A stretch of 16,036 nucleotides of DNA from Gallionella sp. UBA4121 (GCA_002381565.1 DFWZ01000046.1:1-16036), one strand, 5' to 3'. Positions 1-7,475 are shown, counted from the first letter of the stretch. Numbers and translations are program-made. Notes: generated by a model not told the origin, from the letters alone.

Positions 1-344
1 TCATGCACATGCCAGAAAATAATAGCATCGACATTGACCGGCACCGTGTCCCTAGTCAGCGCCTGTTCGGCGTTGAAGCCCGTTGTCTGAATACGTTCGT
101 CGATAACGGCAATCACGTTGTCGAGGATCGGGATGATGACGAACATGCCAGCTCCTTTGACACTTTGCAGTTTTCCCATCCTCAGGATGACAAACTTCTG
201 CCAGGTATTGGCCATCTTCAGTGACATCGCGATAACGGCTGCGACTGCGAAGAACGCCAGCGCCAAGTAGGCATTCACCCAGTTGCCGACGGCAAGGCCC
301 GCGAGGATAAGAACGAAAACCAGAAATGATGTGATTGGATTCAT
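1..344 (-). CDS. Slipin / SPFH (stomatin-prohibitin) family membrane protein, N-terminal part
   Basis: The first 114 codons of a minus-strand gene that continues past the left edge. Two hydrophobic stretches lie near the N-terminus (about residues 5-20 and 25-43). They are followed by a stomatin-like start of the SPFH domain, including VIIPILDNVIAVIDERIQ and the segment TRDTVPVNVDAIIFW, which is very typical of bacterial slipins. The family forms membrane-anchored oligomeric rings tied to membrane microdomains and is often paired with an NfeD protease partner; no NfeD gene is visible here. The start ATG is supported by an AAGGA ribosome site about nine bases upstream. The family is recognised with good confidence; the exact role cannot be told from this fragment. 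Confidence 0.85.
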   Translation of the reverse strand, partial: MNPITSFLVFVLILAGLAVGNWVNAYLALAFFAVAAVIAMSLKMANTWQKFVILRMGKLQSVKGAGMFVIIPILDNVIAVIDERIQTTGFNAEQALTRDTVPVNVDAIIFWHVH

Positions 345-462
345 GGGAATCGTTCCTTGTATTTGCTTGAGGATTTCAAAATTACACGTCATCGCGTGCT
401 ATTTCTGTGCGGTGCCGTACCAACGCAAACAATCAGACAATAGCATTCAAGTCACAATCGAA

Positions 463-600
463 TCACCGTTGCCATAGAATATGTGTGGCTTCCAAAGGAA
501 CAGCAACGTCATTGCGGTGTGGAGTGAGGTGGTCCGATGCAGGACGGGATGCTGACACTTCAGCGCGATAGGCGTACCCACCAGTTGCTGCACGCGCTTC
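463..600 (-). pseudogene. C-terminal remnant of an alpha-glucan (glycogen/starch) phosphorylase
   Basis: About 45 codons ending in a TGA stop read GGYAYRAEVSASRPASD, then VAVPLEATHILWQR. This closely resembles the extreme C-terminus of bacterial alpha-glucan family phosphorylases, which ends in a pattern like RPxxDYTPRxxPHHxxxxVPLExxxILWxR. Here the middle of that tail is shortened by about two residues (D-HLTPHRND). Upstream of about position 600 the open frame continues to 783 but no longer resembles the enzyme, because that DNA encodes a GFA fragment on the other strand. The catalytic body (about 700-800 residues) is absent, so this cannot be active. Identification is from memory of the family tail. 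Confidence 0.6.
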
Positions 601-612
601 AAATATCACCCT

Positions 613-804
613 TGCCTCTACGCCACTGAATACACCTTCGGAAAGCAAAGTATCAAGCACCGGTTCTGCCCTCGGTGTGGCATTCATACGTTTGTCGAAG
701 GCATTCTCTCTGGAAATCCCATGGTGGTAATCAATGTCCGGTGCCTCGAAGGCATTGACCTCTCGGCACTTCCAGTGAAGCACTTTGACGGACGTTCGCT
801 CTAA
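613..804 (+). pseudogene. C-terminal remnant of a GFA (CENP-V/GFA) family zinc protein
   Basis: The plus strand reads YTFGKQSIKHRFCPRCGIHT, then NPMVVINVRCLEGIDLSAL and PVKHFDGRSL before a TAA stop. The CPxCG zinc knuckle, the NxRCL segment and the HFDGRS tail are hallmarks of the glutathione-dependent formaldehyde-activating (GFA) / CENP-V fold. Such proteins are usually 115-140 residues, and roughly the last 60 are present. The N-terminal zinc site (CxCGxxxF-type) is missing, and an in-frame TGA lies at 553-555, upstream of the homology. The fragment begins where the minus-strand phosphorylase remnant begins, so both genes were cut at one junction. Confidence 0.7.
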
Positions 805-1237
805 CTCATCATGACGCCCAACCTTACATTCGAGAGGGACGGGCCAGAAGCGGCCTGCCCCTCAATTTTACGTTGTGGCCGCTTTGGGTTATCAACAGGC
901 ATTCGATATCGCCATCCACATTAGATCGATGGTCTGTTGTCAGCAGTACAGCAGCCACTCAGATGCCACACCTTGATGGTCGGCTCTGTCTCGACAATGG
1001 TACGTCGCGTACCGTCAGCTAACCGGCAGGCTAAATATTGAAGGGAGAAAAAATCTCCAAGGGCAGATTTGTGGCGGAGTATCATCGAAACTGTCCATCT
1101 GGAATGTGCCAATGACCATCACCTAACTGAGTTTAAACGACCGCTTCCCGCCACTAAGCTGATGTTCACGGGTAACAAGTTGGCTGATCGTTACAGATGC
1201 GAATATGAAAATACATTTTTTCAATCGTCGTTAGGAT
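805..1237. other. Gene-free stretch between GFA remnant and CFA synthase
   Basis: No convincing gene here. Short open frames on both strands (921-1112 minus, 1069-1269 plus) have no ribosome site that I trust and resemble no family. A phrase near 845-905 (agaagcggcctg ... tggccgctttgggtt) resembles the dispersed degenerate intergenic repeats common in such genomes, but too loosely to call a copy. No clear terminator follows the cfa stop. Confidence 0.4.
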
Positions 1238-2458
1238 TCACAAGGAGTTATACATATATTCTCGCGTAAGTGGCAATGGAATCATTGCGCTCCCTTTACC
1301 CTTGCATGCGAGAACTTGATAGATGTTGATCCACTCATGGGAAAATGCATGAGCGCAACCAGCAAGATAAATTTCCCAGATACGAACTCGCTTGTCTCCG
1401 GCGATAGCGATCGCTTGTTCACGTTTTGATTCCAGACGGCTTGCCCATTCGTGACAGGTGCGCGCGTAATGACGCCGTAACGATTCCACATCGGCCACCT
1501 CCAACCCGGCTCCAGCCATTTCTTTTAATGCCAGGCTAAGATGTGGCAACTCGCCTTCCGGAAATACGTAACGGTCGATAAACTCCCCGGCCCCGGCGCC
1601 CATCTCGCCACTTTTCACATCGCTTGTCGTGATGCCATGGTTCAATACCAGGCCATCGTCAGTCAGAAGCGTGTATATCTTGCCAAAATACATGGGAAGA
1701 TTCTTCAAACCTACGTGCTCGAACATACCGATACTCGCGATTTTATCGAACACCCCATCGCCAGGCAGGTCACGGTAGTCACGTAATTCTACCGTGCAAC
1801 GCTCTTGCAAACCTTCAGCTTGAATACGGCTTTGGACATACTCAAATTGGTTCTTTGATAGTGTGATTCCCGTGGCAATTGCGCCATAATTTTTGGCTGC
1901 TCGCAGAATCAACGCTCCCCAACCGCAACCTATATCAAGAAAGCGTTCACCGGGCTTCAACATCAGCTTGTTCAGAATATGATCCAGCTTCTGTTCCTGC
2001 GCGGCTTCCAGTGAATCATCCTCATGCCGATAATAGGCGCATGAATAAACCATATTTCGGTCAAGGAACATGGCATAAAAATCATTCGAGACATCGTAAT
2101 GATATTCGATCGCCTCGCGATCTTGTCTGACGCTGTGACGCCTGAAGAAATGAAATTTGGCGCGTTGATTGGCAGCAAGGCTGCTAACCAGATTTTCCGC
2201 AATTCGGAATATTTCATGGATGGACCCATCGACGCGTATGTGTCCATCCACAAAGGCCTCGCCGAGCTTATTGAGATCAGGGGGAATGAAATAGCGGAGC
2301 GCGGACAGCGTTGGGACGTAAATTGTAACAGTGGGTTCAGATGAAAGATTAAACTCGCGCCCGTTCCATAATACTAGCCGCAGCGGAATAATAAAGTCAG
2401 CGGGGATTCGTTTTAACAGCTTTTCGAGGCGGTATTCAATAAACATTACGACCCCCAT
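1238..2458 (-). CDS. cfa: Cyclopropane-fatty-acyl-phospholipid synthase (SAM-dependent)
   Basis: Transfers a methylene group from S-adenosylmethionine to the cis double bond of unsaturated acyl chains in membrane phospholipids, a stationary-phase and stress adaptation. At 406 residues it has the usual family length. Visible motifs are the conserved YSCAYY (C140), the SAM-binding FLDIGCGWG (about 173-181), IGMFEHVG with the catalytic-type Glu-His (E247-H248), LNHGI (H274), and the C-terminal RRHYARTCHEW and YLAGCAHAF blocks. Two starts are possible: ATG at 2458 (weak ribosome site) or ATG at 2446, 12 bases later, with a GGGGG run five bases before it. Either overlaps the end of the upstream hydroxylase gene, so the two are almost certainly co-transcribed and translationally coupled. 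No frameshift or missing key residue was seen. Confidence 0.93.
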   Translation of the reverse strand: MGVVMFIEYRLEKLLKRIPADFIIPLRLVLWNGREFNLSSEPTVTIYVPTLSALRYFIPPDLNKLGEAFVDGHIRVDGSIHEIFRIAENLVSSLAANQRAKFHFFRRHSVRQDREAIEYHYDVSNDFYAMFLDRNMVYSCAYYRHEDDSLEAAQEQKLDHILNKLMLKPGERFLDIGCGWGALILRAAKNYGAIATGITLSKNQFEYVQSRIQAEGLQERCTVELRDYRDLPGDGVFDKIASIGMFEHVGLKNLPMYFGKIYTLLTDDGLVLNHGITTSDVKSGEMGAGAGEFIDRYVFPEGELPHLSLALKEMAGAGLEVADVESLRRHYARTCHEWASRLESKREQAIAIAGDKRVRIWEIYLAGCAHAFSHEWINIYQVLACKGKGSAMIPLPLTREYMYNSL

Positions 2459-2900
2459 CGATAGCTTTTGGTATGTCTGCCCGCCAATGGTGAACAGCGT
2501 GGTGTGTAATTGTGTACGATAGATATCCTGTCAGCACGCCGAGCGTCAGCGCCAAGGCACACCACAGACCAACCACCAGCAGTGCAGGGATGGAAATCAA
2601 AATTACAATCAACGCCGCGCTCAGAATCGTCGGCGTAAAGATCAGCGCCATTGGTCGACGATGGTGCTCCTCCTGGCAGCGGCGAAAAGGCTGTAAGCCG
2701 TGCAGCACGAAGCGGTGTAAGGCGTATTCGATGGCAGTCCAGCTTATCAGACCTGCCAGCGCGAAGACTGTGATTTCAACTCGCTGTTCGCGCGGTCCGT
2801 TAACCATCAAAAAAACTGCCAAGGCCACCACTATGGCGCAGTACAGCGCAAAATCCACACGGTAAGCCGTCTTGCTGTGTTCCAGTGTGATGATGTGCAT
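2436..2900 (-). CDS. Fatty acid hydroxylase / sterol desaturase superfamily membrane protein, C-terminally shortened
   Basis: A 154-residue integral membrane protein with hydrophobic spans near 15-33, 42-58, 85-110 and 110-130. It carries the di-iron His motifs of the superfamily: HRFVLH (62-67), EEHHRRP (77-83) and THHAVHHWRAD (132-142). Relatives typically continue for 40-50 residues with a further His box (of the type WHxxHHH) and a VTTSFWDxVFG tail. Here the sequence departs directly after HHWRAD into a short tail that overlaps the start of cfa. Either the tail was lost by a deletion that joined it to cfa, or this is a short subtype. The start is supported by an AGGA ribosome site. It heads the lipid operon with cfa. 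An incomplete metal site would make catalysis doubtful. Confidence 0.8.
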   Translation of the reverse strand: MHIITLEHSKTAYRVDFALYCAIVVALAVFLMVNGPREQRVEITVFALAGLISWTAIEYALHRFVLHGLQPFRRCQEEHHRRPMALIFTPTILSAALIVILISIPALLVVGLWCALALTLGVLTGYLSYTITHHAVHHWRADIPKAIDGGRNVY

Positions 2901-3525
2901 GCATTTGTCCTTGTAGTTCGAACTACCATATTAGAAATGGCTAGTCAGCATAACGAACCGGAAACTCACCCGATTTACCATGCAGTAATAACCCGAAATT
3001 CAGAGACTAAATTTAACACTAAAACTAAAGCGACAATCCAATACAACGCTGGGTGAACTTAAACAAATAACAGAAAAGTCCCATAGGATTTTTTGGTATG
3101 TAATGGCAATATGTAAACTGCAAAATCACCATCGACGATGGTGTTAAGATCGTTAATAATATCGATAAACAGCTTCAAACAATCACGATGCTATGAGTAA
3201 TATGCCGATAAACAATGATTGTTGCAGGCCTGTACGTCATAGTTTCAGCACTACCTAGAATATTTGCCTAAGAAGACAGGCAAATTGGGAGGTATGAAAT
3301 TGGATAAAATCATTAATAAATAATGTGTTGTTATAAATTCTATGGGGATTTTCTGTCGTGTGTTTAGACGCACCCAACGCTCTAGCGACATCTCGGGCCA
3401 GATGGCACGTTACGCCAAGATAGACAAAAACTGCTAGAACAGTAATTTGAATAAATTCGGTCGTTTTGGGCTTAGAATCCCTTCCTGTCAATTTCTCCGG
3501 TCTTAAGGATTTTTCTGCATTAAAT
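2901..3525. other. Gene-poor AT-rich stretch upstream of the hydroxylase-cfa pair
   Basis: About 620 bases without a supportable gene. A 78-codon minus-strand open frame (3255-3491) begins with TTG, has no relatives I recognise and mixes no clear domain signals, so I leave it uncalled. The stretch holds the promoter region of the minus-strand hydroxylase-cfa operon (just above 2900) and a 17-bp palindrome at 3127-3143. Confidence 0.4.
3127..3143. repeat. 17-bp palindrome (caccatcg-a-cgatggtg)
   Basis: Two perfect 8-base inverted arms flank a single central base. It lies 227 bases upstream of the hydroxylase-cfa operon, in an otherwise featureless AT-rich stretch. Operator-like in shape, but no regulator can be assigned; a chance palindrome cannot be excluded. 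Confidence 0.35.
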
Positions 3526-3759
3526 TTATTGTTTAGCCGGTTCGGCAGGTTGAACTACTGCTGAAGCTGCGGCGGATGCTGCCTCAATCGTCGGTGCAGA
3601 AGCCGGAGTGACCGCTTCAGTAATCGGCGCCGCTGTTTGAGTGGGCTGAGCCGTCGGTGAAGTCAGTTCTTCCGTTTTATTACAGCCAGCCAGCGTCACC
3701 ACAATCAGAGCAGAAAACAAAGAGAAAAATTTCATTGTCGTCACATTTTTGAGTTTCAT
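3526..3759 (-). CDS. Small Ala/Pro/Thr-rich lipoprotein
   Basis: A 77-residue secreted lipoprotein. A charged start (MKLKNVTTMKFF) is followed by a hydrophobic core and the lipobox VTLAGC, with lipidation predicted on Cys26. The mature part is a low-complexity, disordered chain of Ala, Pro, Thr, Glu and Val with no domain, consistent with a membrane-tethered spacer or stalk. A GGAG ribosome site eight bases upstream supports the first ATG; a second ATG at residue 9 would still leave a normal signal peptide. It stands alone, same strand as the cold-shock gene. No specific function can be assigned. Confidence 0.75.
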   Translation of the reverse strand: MKLKNVTTMKFFSLFSALIVVTLAGCNKTEELTSPTAQPTQTAAPITEAVTPASAPTIEAASAAASAVVQPAEPAKQ

Positions 3760-3807
3760 AACAGTTCTCCAGGTTCATTAAAATTTCTATGTTGTTAACG
3801 GCTAGCG

Positions 3808-4026
3808 TCAGCAAATGAGAACAGCCGTTGCTGTATTTTTACGTTGATCAGATACGGTATATCCGAATTTACATGTTTCTTGACTGGCATCCCAACTTCT
3901 CCAGGCGGTATCGAGCGCAGCATAAATATATTTAAATCGTTGATGCCTTGATGTATTAATGCCTGTAACAAGTGAATCAGAACTGGCGAATTCATCGGAC
4001 GCTTGAGGGGATATGCTACTGTTCAT
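3808..4026 (-). CDS. Possible small hypothetical protein downstream of the cold-shock gene
   Basis: A 72-codon frame lying 26 bases after the cold-shock gene on the same strand. The product is Ser/Thr-rich and polar, with a mildly amphipathic middle (FKYIYAALDTAWRSW); no domain, signal or membrane segment. The ribosome site is weak (aaagat before the ATG), and an overlapping frame (3795-3995) exists. Its placement behind cspA-type gene could allow read-through expression. I do not recognise it and it may be non-coding. Confidence 0.28.
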   Translation of the reverse strand: MNSSISPQASDEFASSDSLVTGINTSRHQRFKYIYAALDTAWRSWDASQETCKFGYTVSDQRKNTATAVLIC

Positions 4027-4052
4027 GATATCTTTTATTTCAGCATGTACAG

Positions 4053-4256
4053 TTAAATCGCCTGAATGTTTGAAGCTTGCATGCCTTTAGGCCCCTGCGC
4101 CACGTCAAAGTTGATTTTCTGACCTTCCTTAAGTGACTTGAAACCGCCCATGTTGATTGCTGAAAAATGGGCGAATAAATCATCGCCACCATCATCCGGC
4201 GAGATAAAACCAAAACCCTTTGCATCGCTAAACCATTTCACTGTACCTGTTGGCAT
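4053..4256 (-). CDS. Cold-shock domain protein (CspA family)
   Basis: A 67-residue single cold-shock (OB-fold) domain that binds single-stranded RNA/DNA and acts as an RNA chaperone. RNP1 is seen as KGFGFI (13-18) and RNP2 as DLFAHF (26-31), where the more common form is (D/V)VFVHF. The start MPTGTVKWF and the ending GPKGMQASNIQAI are typical. The AAGGAG ribosome site sits about nine bases before the ATG. The upstream 100-150 bases probably make a long structured 5' leader as in many csp genes; short palindromes there (near 4328 and 4341) are compatible with that, but this is inference. Which csp paralogue it is cannot be said. Confidence 0.95.
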   Translation of the reverse strand: MPTGTVKWFSDAKGFGFISPDDGGDDLFAHFSAINMGGFKSLKEGQKINFDVAQGPKGMQASNIQAI

Positions 4257-4699
4257 TTCACTATCTCCTTGCTGGTAGAACAGAGGGAAATCCCCTGTGT
4301 GATACTTACGATACCAACGCGGCTATTCGGACGTCCGTGTGCTAGCGCACTTAGTAGGTTTCCGGCTGCGCAAATCTACTTAAAAACGTGGATTCAGCGT
4401 ATCTCGCAAGCTTAAGGCTGTGACGCCAATTTCAAACTGTATGACCGATTGCAAACAGCCTCGACGGGGAATATCACCATGTACATATTTATCGTTATGG
4501 GACGAATCACGAAATCAGCAATAAGTCCTAATGCATGCCCTGCGGTGACCTCTGTGTTGCAACGTACAGAGCACGTCACCTGTGACACTCATAATTCCGC
4601 GAGCACTGAAATTTAAAATTATCATGTGCCAGCACCCAGAGATGTAACAGCTTCATGTTGACGAAGAAAACTTGTTGGTTTTAATAAAAGGAGAGTCAA
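4257..4699. other. Divergent intergenic region between the cold-shock gene and the SHOCT peptide gene
   Basis: About 440 bases that must hold the minus-strand cold-shock promoter and leader (nearer 4257-4400) and the plus-strand promoter of the SHOCT gene (nearer 4600-4690). Small palindromes occur at about 4328-4336 (cggacgtccg) and 4341-4347, and a longer hairpin at 4544-4580. No gene was seen. Confidence 0.4.
4544..4580. repeat. 12-bp bulged inverted repeat / hairpin
   Basis: Arms ggtgac-ctctgt and acagag-(cac)-gtcacc pair over 12 bases with one three-base bulge around a 10-base loop that itself contains gttgcaac. No T-tract follows, so it is not a classic terminator. It could be an operator or an RNA element between the two divergent genes. 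Confidence 0.4.
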
Positions 4700-4936
4700 A
4701 TGTACCATTATTATTGGAACGACTGGTATCCCGTTTGGGGTTGGATTCTTTGGTTTGGTATCGTGTTTCTTTTTTTCTCCAGCATCGGAAATTGGGGTTA
4801 TAGTTACCGAGCACACCAGAAATATGACATGCAGCCTCGGAAAGAAGCTATCGATATTCTCAATGAGAGATATGCCAAAGGGGAGTTAAATCTGGAAGAA
4901 TATAACCAGATAAAGTCCGATATTACTAAGAAATAA
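4700..4936 (+). CDS. SHOCT-domain small membrane protein
   Basis: A 78-residue protein. An aromatic N-terminus (MYHYYWNDWYPVWGW) runs into one transmembrane helix (about 15-33). A short linker follows, then a C-terminal SHOCT motif (about 48-76): EAIDILNERYAKGELNLEEY, then QIKSDI. SHOCT is a short C-terminal oligomerisation-type domain seen on many small bacterial membrane proteins; the molecular role is unknown. A strong aaaaggag ribosome site stands seven bases before the ATG. It precedes the OmpA-family gene by about 110 bases on the same strand but probably has its own promoter. Confidence 0.85.
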   Translation: MYHYYWNDWYPVWGWILWFGIVFLFFSSIGNWGYSYRAHQKYDMQPRKEAIDILNERYAKGELNLEEYNQIKSDITKK

Positions 4937-5045
4937 CTAATGTATTTTTGCAGCATCAGTAGGTTACATACTAAATCAAGTTAGAATCCCCGCGAAATAT
5001 CGGCATTAACTTGGTTTAAGAATTTTAATAAACAAAAAGGATGCG

Positions 5046-6083
5046 ATGATGAAAAAAAGCACAATGACTATAGCCTTGACAGCAGCACTGTTGAGCATTT
5101 CCGTGGCACAGGCCACCGAGTTTTCTGGTGGCTGGGTTGGCGCCAAAGCGGGTTCCAATCGATCCAACGTAACGGGTGTTGATACCCAGAAAGCGACTAC
5201 CTATGGCGCTGAAGCCGGTTACAACTGGGATGTAAACAGCTTGCTGCTGGGTGTGGATGGTTTTTTCGATCACAACAATCCGGCGGATCATAATCCCGCA
5301 CCGTACAGATATGGAAGCCGTGCATATGGTCTGGACTTCAAGCTTGGCCTGCCTGTCGGTAATTGGCTGCCTTACGCCAAACTGGGCTACGCACGCATCA
5401 ATGCGAACGGCGCCGCCAGCGCATTTGGCGGCAATGACGCACATATGGGTCTGGGTGTCGAATACAAGTTTGCGCCTCACTGGAGCCTGGCTGGTGAATA
5501 CACTACATTCCGCGACAAAAACGCGGGCCTCAAGCTGACCAACAACAACCTTACTCTCGGTATCAATTACTACTTTGACACGCCTTATGTTGCACCAACT
5601 CCTGTTGCGGCGAGGGAAGAGGCTGTGGCTGCTCCGGCTCCCGCGCCCCGGCCGGTTGTAGTGACTCCGTCGCCAGTTCACAGGAAGGCGGTTTTTGCTG
5701 CTGATTCCTCTGCGGATTCCCTGTTCGATTTCGGCAAGGCGGACGTGAAGCCTTCGGGCAAAGGGGCGATTGACAAGTTTACTGCCGACCTTAAGGGGGC
5801 CGACTATGAAGTCATCAAGGTAACGGGGCACACTGACCGGATTGGTTCGCATGCACTCAACATGAAGCTTTCGACTCGTCGCGCCGAGGCTGTCAAGGCC
5901 TATATGGTCGAATCTGCAGGAATCCCGGCCGACAAAATTGAGGCCACAGGTGTAGACGGATCGTATCCAGTGACGAAGCCCAGTGAATGTAAAGGCAAGA
6001 AAGCAACCAAGAAACTTATCGCCTGCCTGGCACCTGATCGCCGCGTAGAAGTCGAAGTTGCCGCTACGCGAACATCCAAATAG
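5046..6083 (+). CDS. OmpA-family outer-membrane protein (beta-barrel plus peptidoglycan-binding domain)
   Basis: A 345-residue outer-membrane protein. Signal peptide 1-23 ends in VAQA. An eight-strand-type barrel follows (about 24-182, ending LGINYYF, with glycine/aromatic alternation). A Pro/Ala/Val linker spans about 185-213. A C-terminal OmpA domain (about 218-340) has VTGHTDRIGSHALNMKLSTR for peptidoglycan binding and the two cysteines typical of this subfamily (PSECKGKK ... IACLAPDRRVEVEV). It anchors the outer membrane to peptidoglycan. Two tandem ATGs exist (5046, 5049); the AAGGA site at 5037-5041 is 4 bases from the first and 7 from the second, so 5049 is perhaps the true start. The gene ends before a strong intrinsic terminator. 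Confidence 0.93.
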   Translation: MMKKSTMTIALTAALLSISVAQATEFSGGWVGAKAGSNRSNVTGVDTQKATTYGAEAGYNWDVNSLLLGVDGFFDHNNPADHNPAPYRYGSRAYGLDFKLGLPVGNWLPYAKLGYARINANGAASAFGGNDAHMGLGVEYKFAPHWSLAGEYTTFRDKNAGLKLTNNNLTLGINYYFDTPYVAPTPVAAREEAVAAPAPAPRPVVVTPSPVHRKAVFAADSSADSLFDFGKADVKPSGKGAIDKFTADLKGADYEVIKVTGHTDRIGSHALNMKLSTRRAEAVKAYMVESAGIPADKIEATGVDGSYPVTKPSECKGKKATKKLIACLAPDRRVEVEVAATRTSK

Positions 6084-6097
6084 TTTAAGTATGCTCT

Positions 6098-6130
6098 AAA
6101 AAAGCGGGCTGGCAACAGCCCGCTTTTTTT
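6098..6130 (+). terminator. Rho-independent terminator of the OmpA-family gene
   Basis: A 10-bp perfect stem aaagcgggct / agcccgcttt with a six-base loop (ggcaac), extended by three A:T pairs and ending in a run of seven T. It starts 15 bases after the stop codon. The A-run on the left would let it work in both directions. Confidence 0.95.
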
Positions 6131-6203
6131 ATTGGGCGCGCCCGGCAGGGCGCACTTACTTGGAGCAACCGTATTAAAAGTCAACCTCAAAATAAAATTA
6201 AGC

Positions 6204-7129
6204 TCAACTCATGTCACACCTCCAATGCTGATTGTCTCTGATGATTGCGTTGAGAATCGTCAGCAGCTTGCGCATGCAGGCGACGATGGCGACCTTGGCT
6301 CTTTTGCCCGCAGTGATCAGTCGCTGGTAGAAAGGTTTGGCCTGGGGATTCCATAGGCAGGCGACCACGGTAGCCATGTAAAGGGCGGTGCGGACGCCGG
6401 TTCTGCCGCCGTTGATGCTCCTCCGTCCTCTGAACGTGCCGCTGTCACGGTTGTACGGGCACACGCCGACCAGGGAAGCGATCTCCTTGCGGTCGAGCTT
6501 GCCGAGTTCCGGCAACGAGGCCAGAAGCACGCTGGCTGTGATATTGCCGACGCCTTTGACTTCGGTAACATGGCTAGTTTGGGCGCCCATATTTTCGAAT
6601 CCTTGATCGCTCCAGTCACATCGTTGTTCGTATCTTCAATCTGCTTCTTTATCCAGACAATATGCTCCTGAACGCCGGGCCTCACCTTGGCATGGGCGGA
6701 TCCAAGCCGGTTCTTTTAGGAAGCCAGCATTTCGACAAGCTGGTGCCGTCTGGCAATCAGCGCCTCAAGCTCCATGGCATGCGCGTCCGGCAACGGGCGC
6801 GCTTCCGGCTGAATCGTGGCGGCGAAGCGCGCGAGTACCTTGGCATCCACGGAGTCGGTCTTGGCCAGTCGTCCGATCGCTTTGGCAAAGTCTCTTACCT
6901 GACGTGGGTTGACCACGGCAACTGGGATGCCTGCTGCAGCGATACGCGCCGCTACGGCAGATTCCAGTTCTCCGGTAGCCTCCAGCACTACCAGCGTGGG
7001 AGAAACCGCCTGCAACGCGGACAGCAGGACATCGTGCCCAGCTTCATCGTTGCTGTGCGTGACAACCTCACCTTGATCGCCAAAGGCGGTATCAAGGGTG
7101 TTCTTCGATACGTCGATTCCGATAAACAT
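6204..7129 (-). pseudogene. IS110-family transposase, inactivated by a nonsense codon and a frameshift
   Basis: A DEDD-type transposase of the IS110/IS1111 group in pieces. The start MFIGIDVSKNTLDTAFGD (ATG 7127-7129, GGGAGG ribosome site) contains the first catalytic Asp. The LVVLEATGELE and TDSVDAKVLARFA blocks supply the other acidic residues. The frame meets TAA at 6716-6718 where relatives have Glu (MLxxEKNRL), then continues in frame as KNRLGSAHAKVRPGVQEHIV and IKDSKIWAPK. Between about 6602 and 6557 a frameshift occurs, and the C-terminal domain resumes as VKGVGNITASVLLASLPELG and SGTFRGRRSINGG through to INAIIRDNQHWRCDMS. One point change plus one small indel suggests recent death of a formerly complete element. 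IS110 elements lack obvious terminal repeats, so I cannot place the IS ends; they probably fall within about 6131-6203 and 7130-7340. Confidence 0.9.
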
Positions 7130-7340
7130 TTGACTTGCCTCCCGTCCTTGCAAAATGCGTGCTCCAGCGCCCATGCAACCGTTCGGTTTAAACAAAGTCG
7201 GGGCCGGCGCTACCTGCTCCAAGGCGGGTTACAACTACACCCAAGGTGGAGTCGTGCTGCCGGTCCCAGTGCCGGTGCCGCTCAGCGACCTTACTGCGCT
7301 TTTGTTTCAACATCAGTATGATGAATCTTTTTTAACTAAT
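7130..7340. other. Probable right flank of the IS110 copy
   Basis: No gene. It lies upstream of the IS110 transposase start and probably contains the IS110 left-end non-coding region, where family members encode the bridge RNA between the end and the transposase. That assignment is from family knowledge; I see no distinctive sequence proof. Proline-rich plus-strand frames here (VPVPVPV) look accidental. Confidence 0.3.
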
Positions 7341-7344
7341 TTCA

Positions 7345-7475
7345 ATATACAAGGTGAAAGTCCTCTATTCGCCCGACAAGGGGAAGAGTTAGCTGAACGG
7401 CAAGGGTGTTCTGGGTGACTGGAAATCTGGATGAAGCCGAAGGCAAAGCACTGGCCTGACGAACAGGAAGCAGAT
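7345..7475 (+). ncRNA. Group II intron domain I remnant (putative)
   Basis: The strand carries phrases that I associate with the 5' half (domain I) of bacterial group II introns, in the expected order: aaggtgaaagtcct, cggcaagggtgt, ggaaatctggatgaagcc, gaaggcaaagcactgg and cctgacgaacaggaag. No reverse transcriptase reading frame follows and no domain V hairpin was found, so this is a truncated, non-functional piece. Its left neighbour is the IS110 copy, which may have interrupted it or landed next to it. The call relies on recall of intron consensus rather than an alignment. Confidence 0.55.

Noticed and set aside
921..1269. Overlapping short open frames on both strands upstream of the cfa stop
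   Set aside because: No ribosome sites, no protein-like composition or known domain.
3255..3491. 78-codon minus-strand open frame with a hydrophobic segment
   Set aside because: Starts with TTG, has only a poorly spaced GGAG, no recognisable similarity and lies in AT-rich gene-free DNA; the TTGACA at its start is as likely part of a chance promoter-like string.
5025..5852. 275-codon open frame antisense to the OmpA-family gene
   Set aside because: Mirror of a strongly coded gene on the plus strand; no domain and improbable composition.
6662..7321. 219-codon plus-strand open frame over the IS110 copy
   Set aside because: Antisense to the transposase, which has clear family motifs on the minus strand.
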